This document shows, one piece after another, positions 1 through 9,088 of a stretch of 36,696 nucleotides of DNA (positions are counted from its first letter, which is position 1; each line of letters begins with the position of its first letter). The notes under the pieces were generated by a model, which did no database searches, was not told the DNA's origin, and worked only from the letters and a program-made list of their open reading frames with translations. This DNA is from Saccharopolyspora aridisoli (lineage in GTDB: Bacteria; Actinomycetota; Actinomycetes; Mycobacteriales; Pseudonocardiaceae): assembly GCF_004348445.1 (NCBI RefSeq), contig NZ_SMKV01000047.1:1-36696 (forward strand), in the 5' to 3' direction. Position numbers and translations under genes: made by a program.

Positions 1-19
1 AGGTATGTATAAGAGACAG
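1..19 (+). other. Sequencing adapter remnant (Tn5/Nextera mosaic end)
   Basis: The first 19 bases match the Tn5 mosaic end AGATGTGTATAAGAGACAG at 17 of 19 positions; the last 14 (6-19) are identical and only positions 3 and 5 differ. This is library-preparation sequence left at a contig end, not genomic DNA. Its in-frame ATG at 5 creates a false MYKRQ N-terminus on the gene that follows. Genomic sequence probably begins at 20. Confidence 0.93.
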
Positions 20-28
20 GTTCGCGGC

Positions 29-1384
29 GTGAGCGAGGGGTTGTTCGACGAGGGCTTGTTCGGGGCTGAGACCGAGCAGAAGGCCGGGGAGAAGCTGGCC
101 GAGAACGCGCCGCTGGCGGTGCGGATGCGGCCGCGGTCCCTGGACGAGGTCGTCGGGCAGCAGCACCTCCTGGTCGCCGGTGCACCTCTGCGACGGCTGG
201 TCGAGGGGGCGGCTCCGGCGTCGGTGCTGCTCTACGGGCCTCCCGGGACGGGGAAGACGACCCTGGCGAACCTCGTGTCGAAGGCGACCGGACGCCGGTT
301 CGCGGCGCTGTCGGCGCTGTCGTCCGGGGTGAAGGAGGTCAGGGCCGTCATCGAGGAGGCCCGCCGCCGCCTCGGACGTTCCGGCGAGGCGACCGTGCTG
401 TTCATCGACGAGGTGCACCGCTTCTCCAAGACCCAGCAGGACGCGCTCCTGGGCGCGGTCGAGGACCGGACCGTGCTGCTGGTGGCCGCGACGACCGAGA
501 ACCCCTACTTCTCGGTGGTGGCGCCGCTGCTGTCGCGGTCGCTGGTGCTGCAGCTGCGCAGCCTGGAGGACGAGGACGTCCGCGCGCTGCTGCGCCGGGC
601 GGTCAGCGAACAACGGGGACTGGGCGGATCGGTCGGACTGGCCGAGGACGCCGAGGAGCACCTGGTCGCGCTGGCCGAAGGAGATGCCCGCCGCGCGCTG
701 ACGGCGTTGGAGGCAGCGGCCGAATCTGCGGTGTCGAACGGGGTCGACGAGATCGACCTGGCCACCGTCGAATCCACGGTGGACCGAGCGGCCGTGCTCT
801 ACGACCGCGGCGGCGACCAGCACTACGACATCACCAGCGCCTTCATCAAGTCCATCCGGGGCTCGGACGTCGACGCCGCGCTGCACTACCTGGCGCGGAT
901 GGTCGAGGCGGGGGAGGACCCGCGGTTCATCGCGCGCCGCCTGGTCGTGCACGCCAGCGAGGACATCGGCATGGCCGACCCGACCGCGTTGCAGACCGCC
1001 GTCGCCGCGGCCCAGGCGGTGCAGTTCATCGGCATGCCCGAGGGGCGGTTGGCGCTGGCCCAGGCCACCATCCACCTGGCCACCGCGCCGAAGTCCAACG
1101 CCGTGATCACCGCGATCGACGCGGCGATGGGCGATGTGCGGGCGGGCAAGGGCGGTCCGGTTCCGCCGCACCTGCGCGACGGGCACTACGCGGGAGCGCA
1201 GAAGCTCGGCAACGCCAAGGGCTACCGCTACCCGCACGACAAGCCCGAAGGCGTGCTGGCCCAGCAGTACCCGCCGGAGTCGCTGATGGGGCGCGACTAC
1301 TACAACCCCACGCCGCGCGGCGCCGAACGCGCGCTGCACGACCGGGTCCCGAAACTGCGCAACATCATCCGCGACGAGGACTGA
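29..1384 (+). CDS. rarA: Replication-associated recombination protein A (RarA/MgsA AAA+ ATPase)
   Basis: Clamp-loader-like AAA+ ATPase of the RarA/MgsA/WRNIP1 family, which acts at stalled replication forks in the cytoplasm. Visible are the Walker A motif GPPGTGKTT near residue 70, Walker [10 protein letters not shown] near residue 125, a sensor-1 segment [11 protein letters not shown], and the C-terminal tetramerisation region with the family signature YRYPHD. The true start is taken as GTG at 29, giving [12 protein letters not shown], because the upstream in-frame ATG at 5 lies in adapter sequence. The product is 451 residues, normal for the family. Its ribosome-binding site is lost at the contig edge. 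A modest inverted repeat at 1388-1427 follows the stop and could be a weak terminator. Confidence 0.93.
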   Translation: MSEGLFDEGLFGAETEQKAGEKLAENAPLAVRMRPRSLDEVVGQQHLLVAGAPLRRLVEGAAPASVLLYGPPGTGKTTLANLVSKATGRRFAALSALSSGVKEVRAVIEEARRRLGRSGEATVLFIDEVHRFSKTQQDALLGAVEDRTVLLVAATTENPYFSVVAPLLSRSLVLQLRSLEDEDVRALLRRAVSEQRGLGGSVGLAEDAEEHLVALAEGDARRALTALEAAAESAVSNGVDEIDLATVESTVDRAAVLYDRGGDQHYDITSAFIKSIRGSDVDAALHYLARMVEAGEDPRFIARRLVVHASEDIGMADPTALQTAVAAAQAVQFIGMPEGRLALAQATIHLATAPKSNAVITAIDAAMGDVRAGKGGPVPPHLRDGHYAGAQKLGNAKGYRYPHDKPEGVLAQQYPPESLMGRDYYNPTPRGAERALHDRVPKLRNIIRDED

Positions 1385-1446
1385 GCGCTGCCCGATGTCC
1401 GAGGCGGTACCGTGCCGAACCGGGCAGGACGAGCGTGGAGGTCGAT

Positions 1447-2409
1447 GTGAGCAAGGTCGTGGTCACCAGGACGGTTCCGGAGTCCGCCGTGGCGGTGCTG
1501 CGCGAGGTCGCCGAGGTCCAGGTCTGCGACCAGGACCGGCCGCTGACCGCCGATGAGCTCCGCGCCGCCGTCGGAGGTGCCGACGGCGTCGTGGCGATGC
1601 TGCACGACCGCATCGACGCAGAGTTCGTCGAGGCCGCGGGTCCGCAGCTGGAGGTCGTGGCGAACGTGGCCGTCGGCTTCGACAACATCGACGTCCCCGC
1701 CGTGACCGGGCGCGGCGTCACCGTCACCAACACCCCGGGCGTGCTCACCGACGCCACCGCGGACCTCGCCTTCGGGCTGCTGCTGTCGGTCACCCGCCGA
1801 CTCGGCGAGGCCGAGCGGCTGCTGCGCTCCCGCACGCCGTGGAACTTCCACCTCGGGTTCATGCTCGGCACCGGACTGCAGGGCAAGACGCTGGGCATCG
1901 TCGGTCTCGGCGGCATCGGCCAGGCCGTGGCCCGCCGCGCCCGCGCCTTCGGCATGCACATCACCTACACCGGCCGCCGCCGCGCGGCGCAGGAGGTCGA
2001 GGCAGAGCTCGAGGCGCGGTACCTGCCGCAGGACGAGCTGCTGCGCACCGCCGACGTCATCTCACTGCACTGCCCGCTCACCGAGAGCACCCGCCACCTC
2101 ATCGACGACGCCGCGCTGGACGCGATGAAGTCCACCGCGATCGTCGTCAACACCAGCCGAGGCCCGATCGTGGACGAGAAGGCCCTGGCCGCGGCCCTCG
2201 AGGGCGGTCGCATCGGCGGGGCCGCACTGGACGTCTTCGAGAACGAGCCCGACGTCGACCCCGGCTTGCTGGAGCTGGACAACGTCGCGATCGCCCCGCA
2301 CCTCGGCTCGGCGACCACCGAGACGCGCACCGCGATGGCCGAGCTCGCCGCGCGCAACGTCGCCGCCGTCCTGACCGGTCAGCAGCCGCTCACACCCGTC
2401 ACCACGTGA
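1447..2409 (+). CDS. D-2-hydroxyacid dehydrogenase (glyoxylate/hydroxypyruvate reductase-like)
   Basis: NAD(P)-dependent D-isomer-specific 2-hydroxyacid dehydrogenase, cytoplasmic, about 320 residues. The Rossmann motif GLGGIGQAV lies near residue 155. The catalytic triad is visible as Arg238 in NTSRGP, Glu267 in ENEP and His285 in APHLGSAT. Sequence resembles the glyoxylate/hydroxypyruvate reductase branch more than SerA, because there is no C-terminal ACT domain; the substrate cannot be fixed from sequence. The start is GTG 1447 (MSKVVVTRTVP) because GGAGG at 1437-1441 sits 5 bases upstream. The in-frame GTG at 1435 would overlap that Shine-Dalgarno. It is probably a separate transcript from rarA, with a 62-base gap. 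Confidence 0.9.
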   Translation: MSKVVVTRTVPESAVAVLREVAEVQVCDQDRPLTADELRAAVGGADGVVAMLHDRIDAEFVEAAGPQLEVVANVAVGFDNIDVPAVTGRGVTVTNTPGVLTDATADLAFGLLLSVTRRLGEAERLLRSRTPWNFHLGFMLGTGLQGKTLGIVGLGGIGQAVARRARAFGMHITYTGRRRAAQEVEAELEARYLPQDELLRTADVISLHCPLTESTRHLIDDAALDAMKSTAIVVNTSRGPIVDEKALAAALEGGRIGGAALDVFENEPDVDPGLLELDNVAIAPHLGSATTETRTAMAELAARNVAAVLTGQQPLTPVTT

Positions 2410-2503
2410 TCAACCGGTCACCGCATCGATACCTCCAGCGCGTGCCCGTCGCGTCCGACGCGAAGAGGTGCGGACCTGCGGTTCGACCCGGCGGCCCGGG
2501 TGC

Positions 2504-2531
2504 TTGTAGCTGGCGGATACACCGGTAACCT
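2504..2531 (+). promoter_or_regulatory. Probable promoter of the DUF948 gene
   Basis: TTGTAG at 2504-2509 and TAACCT at 2526-2531 are separated by 16 bases, close to the actinobacterial housekeeping -35/-10 pattern. The predicted start point, near 2538, would give a leader of about 65 bases that contains the hairpin at 2545-2568. Confidence 0.5.
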
Positions 2532-2544
2532 GGCGCACGATCAA

Positions 2545-2568
2545 CGAACCGGCGCAGTCGCCGGTTCG
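2545..2568 (+). promoter_or_regulatory. 10-bp hairpin in the DUF948 leader
   Basis: A perfect 10-bp stem (2545-2554 with 2559-2568) closes a four-base CAGT loop. It lies just downstream of the predicted promoter and about 30 bases before the GTG start of the DUF948 gene. There is no T-run, so it looks like a leader structure more than a terminator. Function unknown. Confidence 0.4.
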
Positions 2569-2601
2569 ACAAGGACATGACGTGGACATACGGGAGGGCA
2601 C

Positions 2602-3009
2602 GTGACGCCCACGCAGATCGCCGCGCTGATCGTCGCCGGAGCGTTCGTGCTGCTGGTCCTGCTGCTGGCGGTGCCGCTGATCAAGCTCGGCAAGACCTTG
2701 GACGAGGCGAGCACCGCGATTAAGAAGGCGCAGGAGAACAGCGACCCGATCTTCACCGGCGCGAACACGACGATCACGCACGTGAACACGCAGCTGGAGC
2801 GAGTCGACGGCATCACCTCGAACGCCAAGACCATCAGCGGTAACGTCTCGGCGTTGTCGTCGCTGTTCACGGCTACACTGGGTGGTCCGCTGGTGAAGAC
2901 GGCGGCGTTCTCCTACGGCGTGAGCAAGGCGCTGAAGGCCCGCCGGAAGCGCAAGCAGGAACCGACCGGACGGCACTTCCGCCGCAAGAACAAAGGGGGG
3001 CGCAAGTGA
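2602..3009 (+). CDS. DUF948 domain-containing membrane protein
   Basis: A 135-residue protein with one N-terminal membrane segment (about residues 6-28, rich in Leu, Val and Ala), an amphipathic helical stretch with regularly spaced polar residues, and a very basic Lys/Arg-rich tail. This is the layout of DUF948 proteins, which actinobacteria commonly encode just upstream of alaS. The molecular function is not established. GTG 2602 is chosen because GGGAGGG at 2592-2598 precedes it at correct spacing. The stop overlaps the next start (GTGA at 3006-3009), so the two products are probably translationally coupled. Confidence 0.82.
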   Translation: MTPTQIAALIVAGAFVLLVLLLAVPLIKLGKTLDEASTAIKKAQENSDPIFTGANTTITHVNTQLERVDGITSNAKTISGNVSALSSLFTATLGGPLVKTAAFSYGVSKALKARRKRKQEPTGRHFRRKNKGGRK

Positions 3010-3290
3010 GGCGCCTTTTCTGGTTCGGCGCGGGCATCGCAGCCGGAGTCGCGCTGACCCGCAAGGTCAACGAGACCGCTCGGAAGGCGACCCCCGCGGG
3101 GATGGCCGAGCAGGTCGGCGGCGCCATGCGCGAACTGGCTGGAGCGGTCGGCTCGTTCGGGGCCGAGGTGCGCGCCGGGATGCAGGAACGGGAAGACGAG
3201 CTGCAGGATGTGGTCGTGAACGCGGACCAGGTCCGGCGGATCGCCGCCGATCACGACGCCGAGCGGCGAGCTCGTCGGGCGGGCCGCTGA
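3006..3290 (+). CDS. Small membrane-anchored protein (DUF6167-like)
   Basis: A 94-residue protein with a short hydrophobic N-terminus, RRLFWFGAGIAAGVAL, then a helical charged region. It resembles the small proteins (DUF6167) that follow DUF948 genes in actinobacteria. Its start GTG overlaps the DUF948 stop by four bases and is preceded by a purine-rich AAAGGGGGG. The tandem pair suggests a shared envelope-associated role; nothing more specific can be read from the sequence. Confidence 0.75.
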   Translation: MRRLFWFGAGIAAGVALTRKVNETARKATPAGMAEQVGGAMRELAGAVGSFGAEVRAGMQEREDELQDVVVNADQVRRIAADHDAERRARRAGR

Positions 3291-3373
3291 CGCAGGCGCC
3301 GCACCGCGCCGCCGGCCGCTCGCCGACACCGACAGCCGTCTCCGTGACCTGACCCGATTCCCAAGGACTCCCA

Positions 3374-6049
3374 GTGCAGACCCACGACATCAACCACCGG
3401 TTCACCGAGCACTTCAAGGGCCGCGGCCACACCGTGGTGCCCAGCGCGTCGCTGATCCTCGACGACCCGACGCTGCTGTTCGTCAACGCGGGCATGGTCC
3501 AGTTCAAGCCCTACTTCCTGGGTGAGGCCCCGGCTCCGTACCCGCGGGCGACCAGCATCCAGAAGTGCGTGCGCACCGGTGACATCGACGAGGTCGGAAA
3601 GACCACCCGGCACAACACGTTCTTCCAGATGGCCGGCAACTTCTCCTTCGGCGACTACTTCAAAGAAGGCGCCATGGAGAACGCGTGGGAGCTGCTCACC
3701 AAGTCGGTGGCGGACGGCGGCTACGGCATCGACCCGGCCCGCCTGTGGGTGACGGTCTTCGAGAAGGACGACGAGGCCGCCGGGTTGTGGCAGAAGGTCT
3801 GCGGGATCCCGGCCGAGCGGATCCAGCCCCGCGATGCCAAGGACAACTACTGGGACATGGGCGTTCCCGGTCCCGGCGGACCCTGCTCGGAGATCTACTA
3901 CGACCGCGGGCCCGCCTACGGGAAGGAGGGCGGTCCCGTCGTCGACGAGGATCGCTACATCGAGATCTGGAACCTGGTGTTCATGCAGGACATCAGGGGT
4001 GAGCTGCCGCCCAAGGACGGTCACCCGCCGATCGGCGAGCTGCCCACCAAGAACATCGACACCGGCATGGGCGTCGAGCGCGTGGCCTGCCTGCTGCAGG
4101 GCGTGGAGAACGTCTACGAGACCGACCTCGTCCGCCCGGTGATCGCCAAGGCCGAGGAGCTCTCCGGCCGTCGCTACGGCGCGAGCGACGAGGACGACGT
4201 GCGATTCCGCGTGATCGCCGACCACGCCCGCTCCGGCGTGATGCTCATCGGCGACGGCGTCACCCCCGGCAACGAGGCCCGCGGCTACGTGCTGCGCCGC
4301 CTGCTGCGCCGCATCGTGCGCTCGACGCGCCTGCTGGGCGTGCAGGAACCGGTGCTGGGCGAGTTCGCCCAGGTCGTGCGCGACGCGATGTCGCCGAGTT
4401 ACCCCGAGCTGGTCACCGAGTTCGACCGCATCGACTCGGTGATGCGCAACGAGGAAGAGGCGTTCCTGTCGACGCTGACCGCCGGTTCGAAGATCTTCGA
4501 CCTGGCCGTCACCGACCTGAAGAAGACCGGTGGCCAGACCCTCGCGGGCGACAAGGCGTTCCAGCTGCACGACACCTACGGCTTCCCGATCGACCTGACC
4601 CTGGAGATGGCCTCCGAGCAGGGCCTGACGGTCGACGAGCAGGGTTTCCGGGACCTGATGGCCGAGCAGCGCAACCGCGCCAAGGCCGACGCCAAGGCCC
4701 GCAAGACCGGCCACGGCGACCTGTCGACCTACCGCGCGCTGCTCGACCAGCACGGGACCACCGAGTTCATCGGCTACACCGACCTGCAGTCGCACAGCCG
4801 CGTGCTCGGCCTGCTCGTCGGCGGTCAGCCGGCGCCCCGCGCGTCGGCGGGCACCGAGGTGGAGCTGGTGCTCGACCGCACCCCGTTCTACGCCGAGGGC
4901 GGTGGCCAGATCGCCGACACCGGCAAGCTGGTCGGCCCGGGCGTCGCGATCGAGGTGCTCGACGTGCAGCGCAGCGTGCCCGGCCTGTTCGTGCACCGCG
5001 CGAAGGTCTTGGAAGGCGAGCTCGGCGTGGACACCACGCTGGAGGCCGCCGTCGACGCCCACCGCAGGCAGTCCATCGAGCGCTCGCACTCCGCGACGCA
5101 CCTGGTGCACGCGGCCGTGCGCAGCGCCTACGGCAAGCGCGCCGCGCAGGCCGGTTCGCTGAACTCGCCGGGCCGGATGCGCTTCGACTTCACCGTCCCC
5201 TCGTCGGTGTCGGCCGACGTGCTGGCCGGGGTCGAGGAAGAGGTCAACGACTACCTGCAGACCGATGTCGAGGTCAGCGCCTACACGACCAGCATGGACC
5301 GGGCCATGGAGCTCGGTGCGATGGCGCTGTTCGGCGAGAAGTACGGCGACCAGGTCCGCGTGGTCGACATGGGCGACTACTCCCGCGAGCTGTGCGGTGG
5401 CACCCACGTGCCGCGCATCGGCCACCTCGGCGTGGTCAAGCTGGTGTCGGACGCCTCGGTCGGGTCCGGCGTGCACCGCGTCGAGGCGCTGGTGGGCATG
5501 GACGCGATGCGCCACATCAGCAAGGAGCACCTGCTGGTCACCCAGCTCGCCGAGCAGCTCAAGGTTCCCGCCGAAGAGCTGCCCGAGCGCATCCAGGGCG
5601 TGGTCAGCAAGCTGCGCAGCGCCGAGAAGGAGCTCGCGCAGCTGCGCATCTCGCAGGTGCTCAACTCCGCCGGTGAGCTCGCCGACAAGGGCACCGACGT
5701 GCACGGCGTGACGCTGGTGGCAGAGCAGGTCCCGGACGGCGTGGACGGCAACGCGCTGCGCGCGCTGGCCGGGGAGATCCGCGGCCGACTGGGCTCGCGC
5801 CCGTCGGTGGTCGCGCTGTTCTCGGCCGCCGACGAGGGCAAGGTCAGCTTCGTGGTCGGCGTCAACGACGCGGCCCGCGACAAGGGCATCGCGGCGGGCA
5901 AGCTGGTTCCCAGCTTCGCCGCCGAGGTCGGTGGTCGCGGGGGCGGCAAGCCGGACATGGCTCAGGGCGGCGGCTCGAACCCCGCGGGCATCACCGCGGC
6001 CATCGGTGCGCTGCGCACCGGCGTGGACCGGGTGGTGGCAGGCGGGTGA
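3374..6049 (+). CDS. alaS: Alanyl-tRNA synthetase
   Basis: Class II aminoacyl-tRNA synthetase that charges tRNA-Ala, cytoplasmic, essential. The 891-residue length is normal. The N-terminal catalytic core begins [13 protein letters not shown] and contains the [11 protein letters not shown] and [18 protein letters not shown] segments. The editing domain carries the zinc/deacylation motifs HSATH (His572, His576) and CGGTH (Cys674, His678). The C-terminal Gly-rich [15 protein letters not shown] (C-Ala) region is intact. GTG 3374 is preceded by AAGGAC. The stop overlaps the ruvX start (GTGA at 6046-6049), placing alaS at the head of an alaS-ruvX-mltG-aroE run. Confidence 0.97.
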   Translation: MQTHDINHRFTEHFKGRGHTVVPSASLILDDPTLLFVNAGMVQFKPYFLGEAPAPYPRATSIQKCVRTGDIDEVGKTTRHNTFFQMAGNFSFGDYFKEGAMENAWELLTKSVADGGYGIDPARLWVTVFEKDDEAAGLWQKVCGIPAERIQPRDAKDNYWDMGVPGPGGPCSEIYYDRGPAYGKEGGPVVDEDRYIEIWNLVFMQDIRGELPPKDGHPPIGELPTKNIDTGMGVERVACLLQGVENVYETDLVRPVIAKAEELSGRRYGASDEDDVRFRVIADHARSGVMLIGDGVTPGNEARGYVLRRLLRRIVRSTRLLGVQEPVLGEFAQVVRDAMSPSYPELVTEFDRIDSVMRNEEEAFLSTLTAGSKIFDLAVTDLKKTGGQTLAGDKAFQLHDTYGFPIDLTLEMASEQGLTVDEQGFRDLMAEQRNRAKADAKARKTGHGDLSTYRALLDQHGTTEFIGYTDLQSHSRVLGLLVGGQPAPRASAGTEVELVLDRTPFYAEGGGQIADTGKLVGPGVAIEVLDVQRSVPGLFVHRAKVLEGELGVDTTLEAAVDAHRRQSIERSHSATHLVHAAVRSAYGKRAAQAGSLNSPGRMRFDFTVPSSVSADVLAGVEEEVNDYLQTDVEVSAYTTSMDRAMELGAMALFGEKYGDQVRVVDMGDYSRELCGGTHVPRIGHLGVVKLVSDASVGSGVHRVEALVGMDAMRHISKEHLLVTQLAEQLKVPAEELPERIQGVVSKLRSAEKELAQLRISQVLNSAGELADKGTDVHGVTLVAEQVPDGVDGNALRALAGEIRGRLGSRPSVVALFSAADEGKVSFVVGVNDAARDKGIAAGKLVPSFAAEVGGRGGGKPDMAQGGGSNPAGITAAIGALRTGVDRVVAGG

Positions 6050-6519
6050 ACGAGCACCAGCAGGCGGACCTCCGCCCGGGACGTCGGCTCGGTGTCGATG
6101 TCGGGGCGGTCCGGGTCGGGATCGCGCTGAGCGATCCCGCTCCGATGCTGGCGACCCCGTTGGAGACGTTGCGACGGGACGAGGAAGGCGGCAGCGACCT
6201 CGCCAAGATCGCCGACCTCGTCTCCGAGCACGAGGTGGTGGAGATCGTGATCGGCCTGCCCAAGACGCTGGCGGGCAGGCACGGTTCCGCTGCGGAGATC
6301 GCGCAGTCCTACGGGGCTGCGCTGGTGGAGAAGGTCGCGCCGGTTCCGGTGCGGTTCCACGACGAGCGGTTGACCACGGTGACGGCCAGCCGGAAGCTGT
6401 CGAAGCGCGGCGTGCGGGGGAACAAGCAGCGCGCCGTCGTCGACCAGGCGGCAGCGGTGGAGATCTTGCAGGCTTACCTGGACGGCCGGGGGCAGAGAAC
6501 ACGAGAGGAACTCCCGTGA
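6046..6519 (+). CDS. ruvX: Putative pre-16S rRNA nuclease / Holliday junction resolvase-like YqgF
   Basis: RNase H-fold protein of the YqgF/RuvX family, implicated in 16S rRNA 5'-end maturation and annotated by homology as a Holliday junction resolvase. The 157 residues include the first acidic strand [16 protein letters not shown], the middle motif [10 protein letters not shown], the FHDERLTT strand and the C-terminal [14 protein letters not shown] with its metal-binding Asp. Start and stop both overlap their neighbours by four bases (GTGA at 6046 and at 6516), so it is translationally coupled to alaS and mltG. Confidence 0.93.
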   Translation: MNEHQQADLRPGRRLGVDVGAVRVGIALSDPAPMLATPLETLRRDEEGGSDLAKIADLVSEHEVVEIVIGLPKTLAGRHGSAAEIAQSYGAALVEKVAPVPVRFHDERLTTVTASRKLSKRGVRGNKQRAVVDQAAAVEILQAYLDGRGQRTREELP

Positions 6520-7718
6520 CCGATGATCTCGGACTGTTCGCGGACGAGCCCGGGGACCACCGGCGACGGCGCCCCGATCCGGAACGCTTCCGACGTCGCA
6601 AGAGGCGCCGATGGGTGACCGCCCTGGCCGGCCTGTTCGTGCTGGTGCTGGTCGGCGGCGGTGTGGGGTACGGAGCGCTGCAGATCCTGCGGATCGCCGG
6701 CTACGAGGACTACGACGGGGAGGGCACCGGCAGCGTCATCATCGAGGTCGCGTCCGGTGACACCGTGGGTGACATCGGCAAGACGCTGTCCGAGAAGGAC
6801 GTGGTGGCCAGCACCAAGGCGTTCACCTCGGCGTCCGCCGACAACAAGCGGATCAACTCGATCCAGCCCGGTTACTACCTGATGCGCAACAAGATGTCGG
6901 GCAAGGCCGCGGTCAGCCACATCCTGTCGGCCGAGGCGAAGGTGGGCCGGGTCGACATCCGAGGCGGCATGCGGCTGGAGGACCAGGCGGCGCCCAACGG
7001 CGGCAACACGCCGGGCATCCTGACCAAGCTCGCCGAGGCGACGTGCACGAAGAAGAACGCGAAGTGCACCACTTCCGAGGAGATGCACCGCGCGGCCGAG
7101 ACCGCGGACCTGGCGACGCTGGGCGTGCCGGAGTGGGCCGTCGCCGATGCGTCGAAGGCCGAGCCCCGGCGTCGGCTCGAGGGCCTGATCATGCCGGGCA
7201 TCTACGACGTCAAGCCCGGTGAGTCCGCCGAGAACGTCCTGCGCGACGTGGTCACCAAGTCGGCGGCGCAGCTCGAAGCGGCCGGTCTGCCGAACCTCGC
7301 GGAGAGCAGCGGCCATTCGCCGTACGAGCTGATGATCATCGCCTCGCTGACGCAGAGCGAGGGGCTGGAGAAGGACTTCCCGAAGATCGCGCGGGTGATC
7401 GAGAACCGGATCGGCCAGCCCGCGATGAAGCTGGGCCTGGACTCCACGATCAACTACCCGCTGGACAAGCCGACGCTGCTGACCAACAGCTCCGACCGGC
7501 AGCGGCCCGGCCCGTACAACACGTACATGAACTACGGGCTCCCGCCGACGCCGATCTCGGCGTTCAGCAAGGAGGCGTTGCGAGCGGCCGAGCGGCCCGC
7601 CGAGGGTGAGTGGCGCTACTTCGTGAAGTGCTACCCGGACGGGACCTCCTGCTTCGCGGAGGACCAGGAGCAGCACGACGCCTTCATCAAGGAAGCGCAG
7701 GAACGTGGCGCTTTCTGA
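6516..7718 (+). CDS. mltG: Endolytic peptidoglycan transglycosylase MltG (YceG-like)
   Basis: Membrane-anchored lytic transglycosylase that cleaves nascent glycan strands. The 400-residue protein has a basic cytoplasmic N-terminus, one membrane segment at about residues 33-53, a LysM-like region ([16 protein letters not shown]) and the YceG catalytic domain. In the catalytic helix [13 protein letters not shown], Glu282 is conserved, but Gln280 lies where many proteobacterial homologues carry a Glu. The later [16 protein letters not shown] motif is typical. Start GTG 6516 overlaps the ruvX stop and follows GAGAGGAA; reading the frame upstream would run into alaS/ruvX shadow sequence. Its 3' end overlaps aroE by 14 bases. 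Confidence 0.92.
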   Translation: MTDDLGLFADEPGDHRRRRPDPERFRRRKRRRWVTALAGLFVLVLVGGGVGYGALQILRIAGYEDYDGEGTGSVIIEVASGDTVGDIGKTLSEKDVVASTKAFTSASADNKRINSIQPGYYLMRNKMSGKAAVSHILSAEAKVGRVDIRGGMRLEDQAAPNGGNTPGILTKLAEATCTKKNAKCTTSEEMHRAAETADLATLGVPEWAVADASKAEPRRRLEGLIMPGIYDVKPGESAENVLRDVVTKSAAQLEAAGLPNLAESSGHSPYELMIIASLTQSEGLEKDFPKIARVIENRIGQPAMKLGLDSTINYPLDKPTLLTNSSDRQRPGPYNTYMNYGLPPTPISAFSKEALRAAERPAEGEWRYFVKCYPDGTSCFAEDQEQHDAFIKEAQERGAF

Positions 7719-8559
7719 TCAGCGGAGAGCGGCGGTGCTGGGCCAACCGGTCGAGCACTCGCTGTCCCCGGTCCTGCACGGTGCCGCCTACGACGCGCTC
7801 GGTCTGCCCTGGACCTACGAGCGCGTCGAGGCGGACGCCGAGCGGCTGGTGGAGTTCGTCGGCGGCCTCGGTCCGGAGTGGGCGGGGCTGTCGGTGACGA
7901 TGCCGGGCAAGCGCGCGGCGCTGCGGGTGGCCGATGAGGTCGCCGACCGGGCCGAGGCGGTGGGGGCGGCGAACACGTTGGTCCACCGCTCGGACGGGAG
8001 CTGGTTCGCCGACTGCACCGATGTCGACGGAGTCGTCGGGGCTCTGACGGTGGCGGGTGGTTTCACCGGCGGTCACGCGGGGCTCGTCCTCGGCGCGGGC
8101 GGCACGGCGGTGGCGACCCTGGCGGCATTCGCCGATCTGGGCCTGTCCGAGGCGACGCTGGCGGTGCGCGAGCCCTCCCGGGCGGCGGAGGCGTTGGAGG
8201 CGGCCGAGCGCATCGGTCTGCGCGTCCGGGTCGAACGGCTCGACTCGATCACCCTCGCCGACGCCGCGACCAGCCACGACGTGGTCGTTTCGACGCTCCC
8301 GGCCGGCGCGGTGGACCAGCACGCGGGGGATCTCGCGAAGTCCGCGTGCGTGCTCGACGTCATCTACCACCCCTGGCCGACGCCGCTGGCCGAGGCCGTC
8401 GGGGCTGTCGGAGGCCGGTTGGCCACCGGCCTGGACATGCTGCTGCACCAGGCGTTCGGCCAGGTCGAGCACTTCACCGGGCGGGAGGCTCCGCGCGCCA
8501 CGATGCGGGACGCCCTGGCCGCGGCCACCGGTCACACCCTGCCTCTGCAGGGCTGTTGA
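7705..8559 (+). CDS. aroE: Shikimate 5-dehydrogenase
   Basis: Reduces 3-dehydroshikimate to shikimate with NADPH (cytoplasmic, shikimate pathway). The 284 residues show the substrate-binding SLSP motif (about 19-22), the catalytic Lys69 in MPGKRA, Asn90 in GAANTLV, Asp106 in the CTDVDG segment and the nucleotide-binding LGAGGTAVAT. GTG 7705 lies inside the 3' end of mltG (14-base overlap), and the order mltG-aroE is conserved in actinobacteria. The rest of the pathway resumes at aroC, 4.4 kb away, beyond a sugar-transport block. Confidence 0.94.
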   Translation: MALSDQRRAAVLGQPVEHSLSPVLHGAAYDALGLPWTYERVEADAERLVEFVGGLGPEWAGLSVTMPGKRAALRVADEVADRAEAVGAANTLVHRSDGSWFADCTDVDGVVGALTVAGGFTGGHAGLVLGAGGTAVATLAAFADLGLSEATLAVREPSRAAEALEAAERIGLRVRVERLDSITLADAATSHDVVVSTLPAGAVDQHAGDLAKSACVLDVIYHPWPTPLAEAVGAVGGRLATGLDMLLHQAFGQVEHFTGREAPRATMRDALAAATGHTLPLQGC

Positions 8560-8578
8560 GGGCTCGTTCTTGAGCAGC

Positions 8579-8693
8579 GGTGCGGTTGGCTGACCAGCGG
8601 TTCCGCGGTCTCCGTGCGCCACTGTGATGTGTGCTGGTTCCACGGCGTCGCGGCGTACTCGCCACGAGACCGCAGAGCCTGCGGCGGTGCACG
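8579..8693 (-). repeat. Dispersed intergenic repeat, copy R1
   Basis: Read on the minus strand, this stretch aligns along about 110 bases with 18545-18665. The longest run is CGTGGCGAGTxCGCCGxGACGCCGTG, flanked by CACCGCCGC on one side and GGAGACC(G/A)CGGA on the other. Parts are also shared with 14648-14701. All copies are intergenic. No transposase, target duplication or long terminal inverted repeat is visible. Confidence 0.7.
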
Positions 8694-8726
8694 TCGCCCC
8701 ACATCCACATCTGGTGGAACAGCGGC

Positions 8727-8776
8727 GTCGAGAACGGCGGCGCCTCCGGGTGGGGAAGCGCCGCCGTCGTCTCGAC
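8727..8776. terminator. Bidirectional terminator between aroE and ptsH
   Basis: A 7-bp outer stem (8727-8733 with 8770-8776) and a 10-bp GC-rich inner stem (8734-8743 with 8758-8767), separated by a two-base bulge, lie between two convergent genes. It probably ends both the alaS-aroE transcript and the dasR-permease-ptsH transcript. Confidence 0.75.
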
Positions 8777-8782
8777 ACCGGG

Positions 8783-9046
8783 TCAGTCCATGTCGGTTGC
8801 CACGAGCTTGGCGACCTCGTCGAGGGCCGCCTCGGCGCCCTCACCTTCGGCGGCCAGGATCACTTCGTCGCCGTGCGAGGCGCCCAGGGTCATCAGACCG
8901 AGGATGCTGCCCGCCTCGACGGGTTCGTCGCCCTCCTTGCGGATGGTGATCACCACGGGTTGGGCCGCGGCCGTCTTGGCCAGCAGTGCCGCAGGCCGCG
9001 CGTGAATCCCGACCTTGCTCGCTACGGTGACCCGTCGTTCAGACAT
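8783..9046 (-). CDS. ptsH: Phosphocarrier protein HPr
   Basis: Small phosphotransferase-system carrier that passes phosphate from Enzyme I to EIIA. At 87 residues it is of normal length, with the active-site His15 in GIHARPAALL and the second conserved segment GSILGLMTLG. The start ATG at 9046 is preceded on the minus strand by a purine-rich GAAGGAGAGA. It lies 42 bases downstream of the EIIC gene and is probably cotranscribed with it and the DasR-like regulator. No ptsI (Enzyme I) gene is present in the window. Confidence 0.95.
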   Translation of the reverse strand: MSERRVTVASKVGIHARPAALLAKTAAAQPVVITIRKEGDEPVEAGSILGLMTLGASHGDEVILAAEGEGAEAALDEVAKLVATDMD

Positions 9047-9088
9047 GTCTCTCCTTCGTCGGGGGCGGGGGCACCGACCCGCGCCGCC

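Noticed and set aside
1388..1427. A 7-bp inverted repeat after rarA as a terminator
   Set aside because: The loop is 26 bases and the stem short; it could occur by chance at this GC content. Mentioned only in the rarA entry.
5931..6515. A long upstream extension of mltG
   Set aside because: It runs through the ends of alaS and ruvX in another frame. GTG 6516 has a Shine-Dalgarno and overlaps the ruvX stop, and the protein then has the normal basic N-terminus and membrane segment.
3251..6601. A 1116-residue open frame on the minus strand opposite alaS
   Set aside because: It is a GC-rich shadow of alaS. Its translation is repetitive His/Val/Arg/Ala sequence with no domain, and alaS on the other strand is unmistakable.
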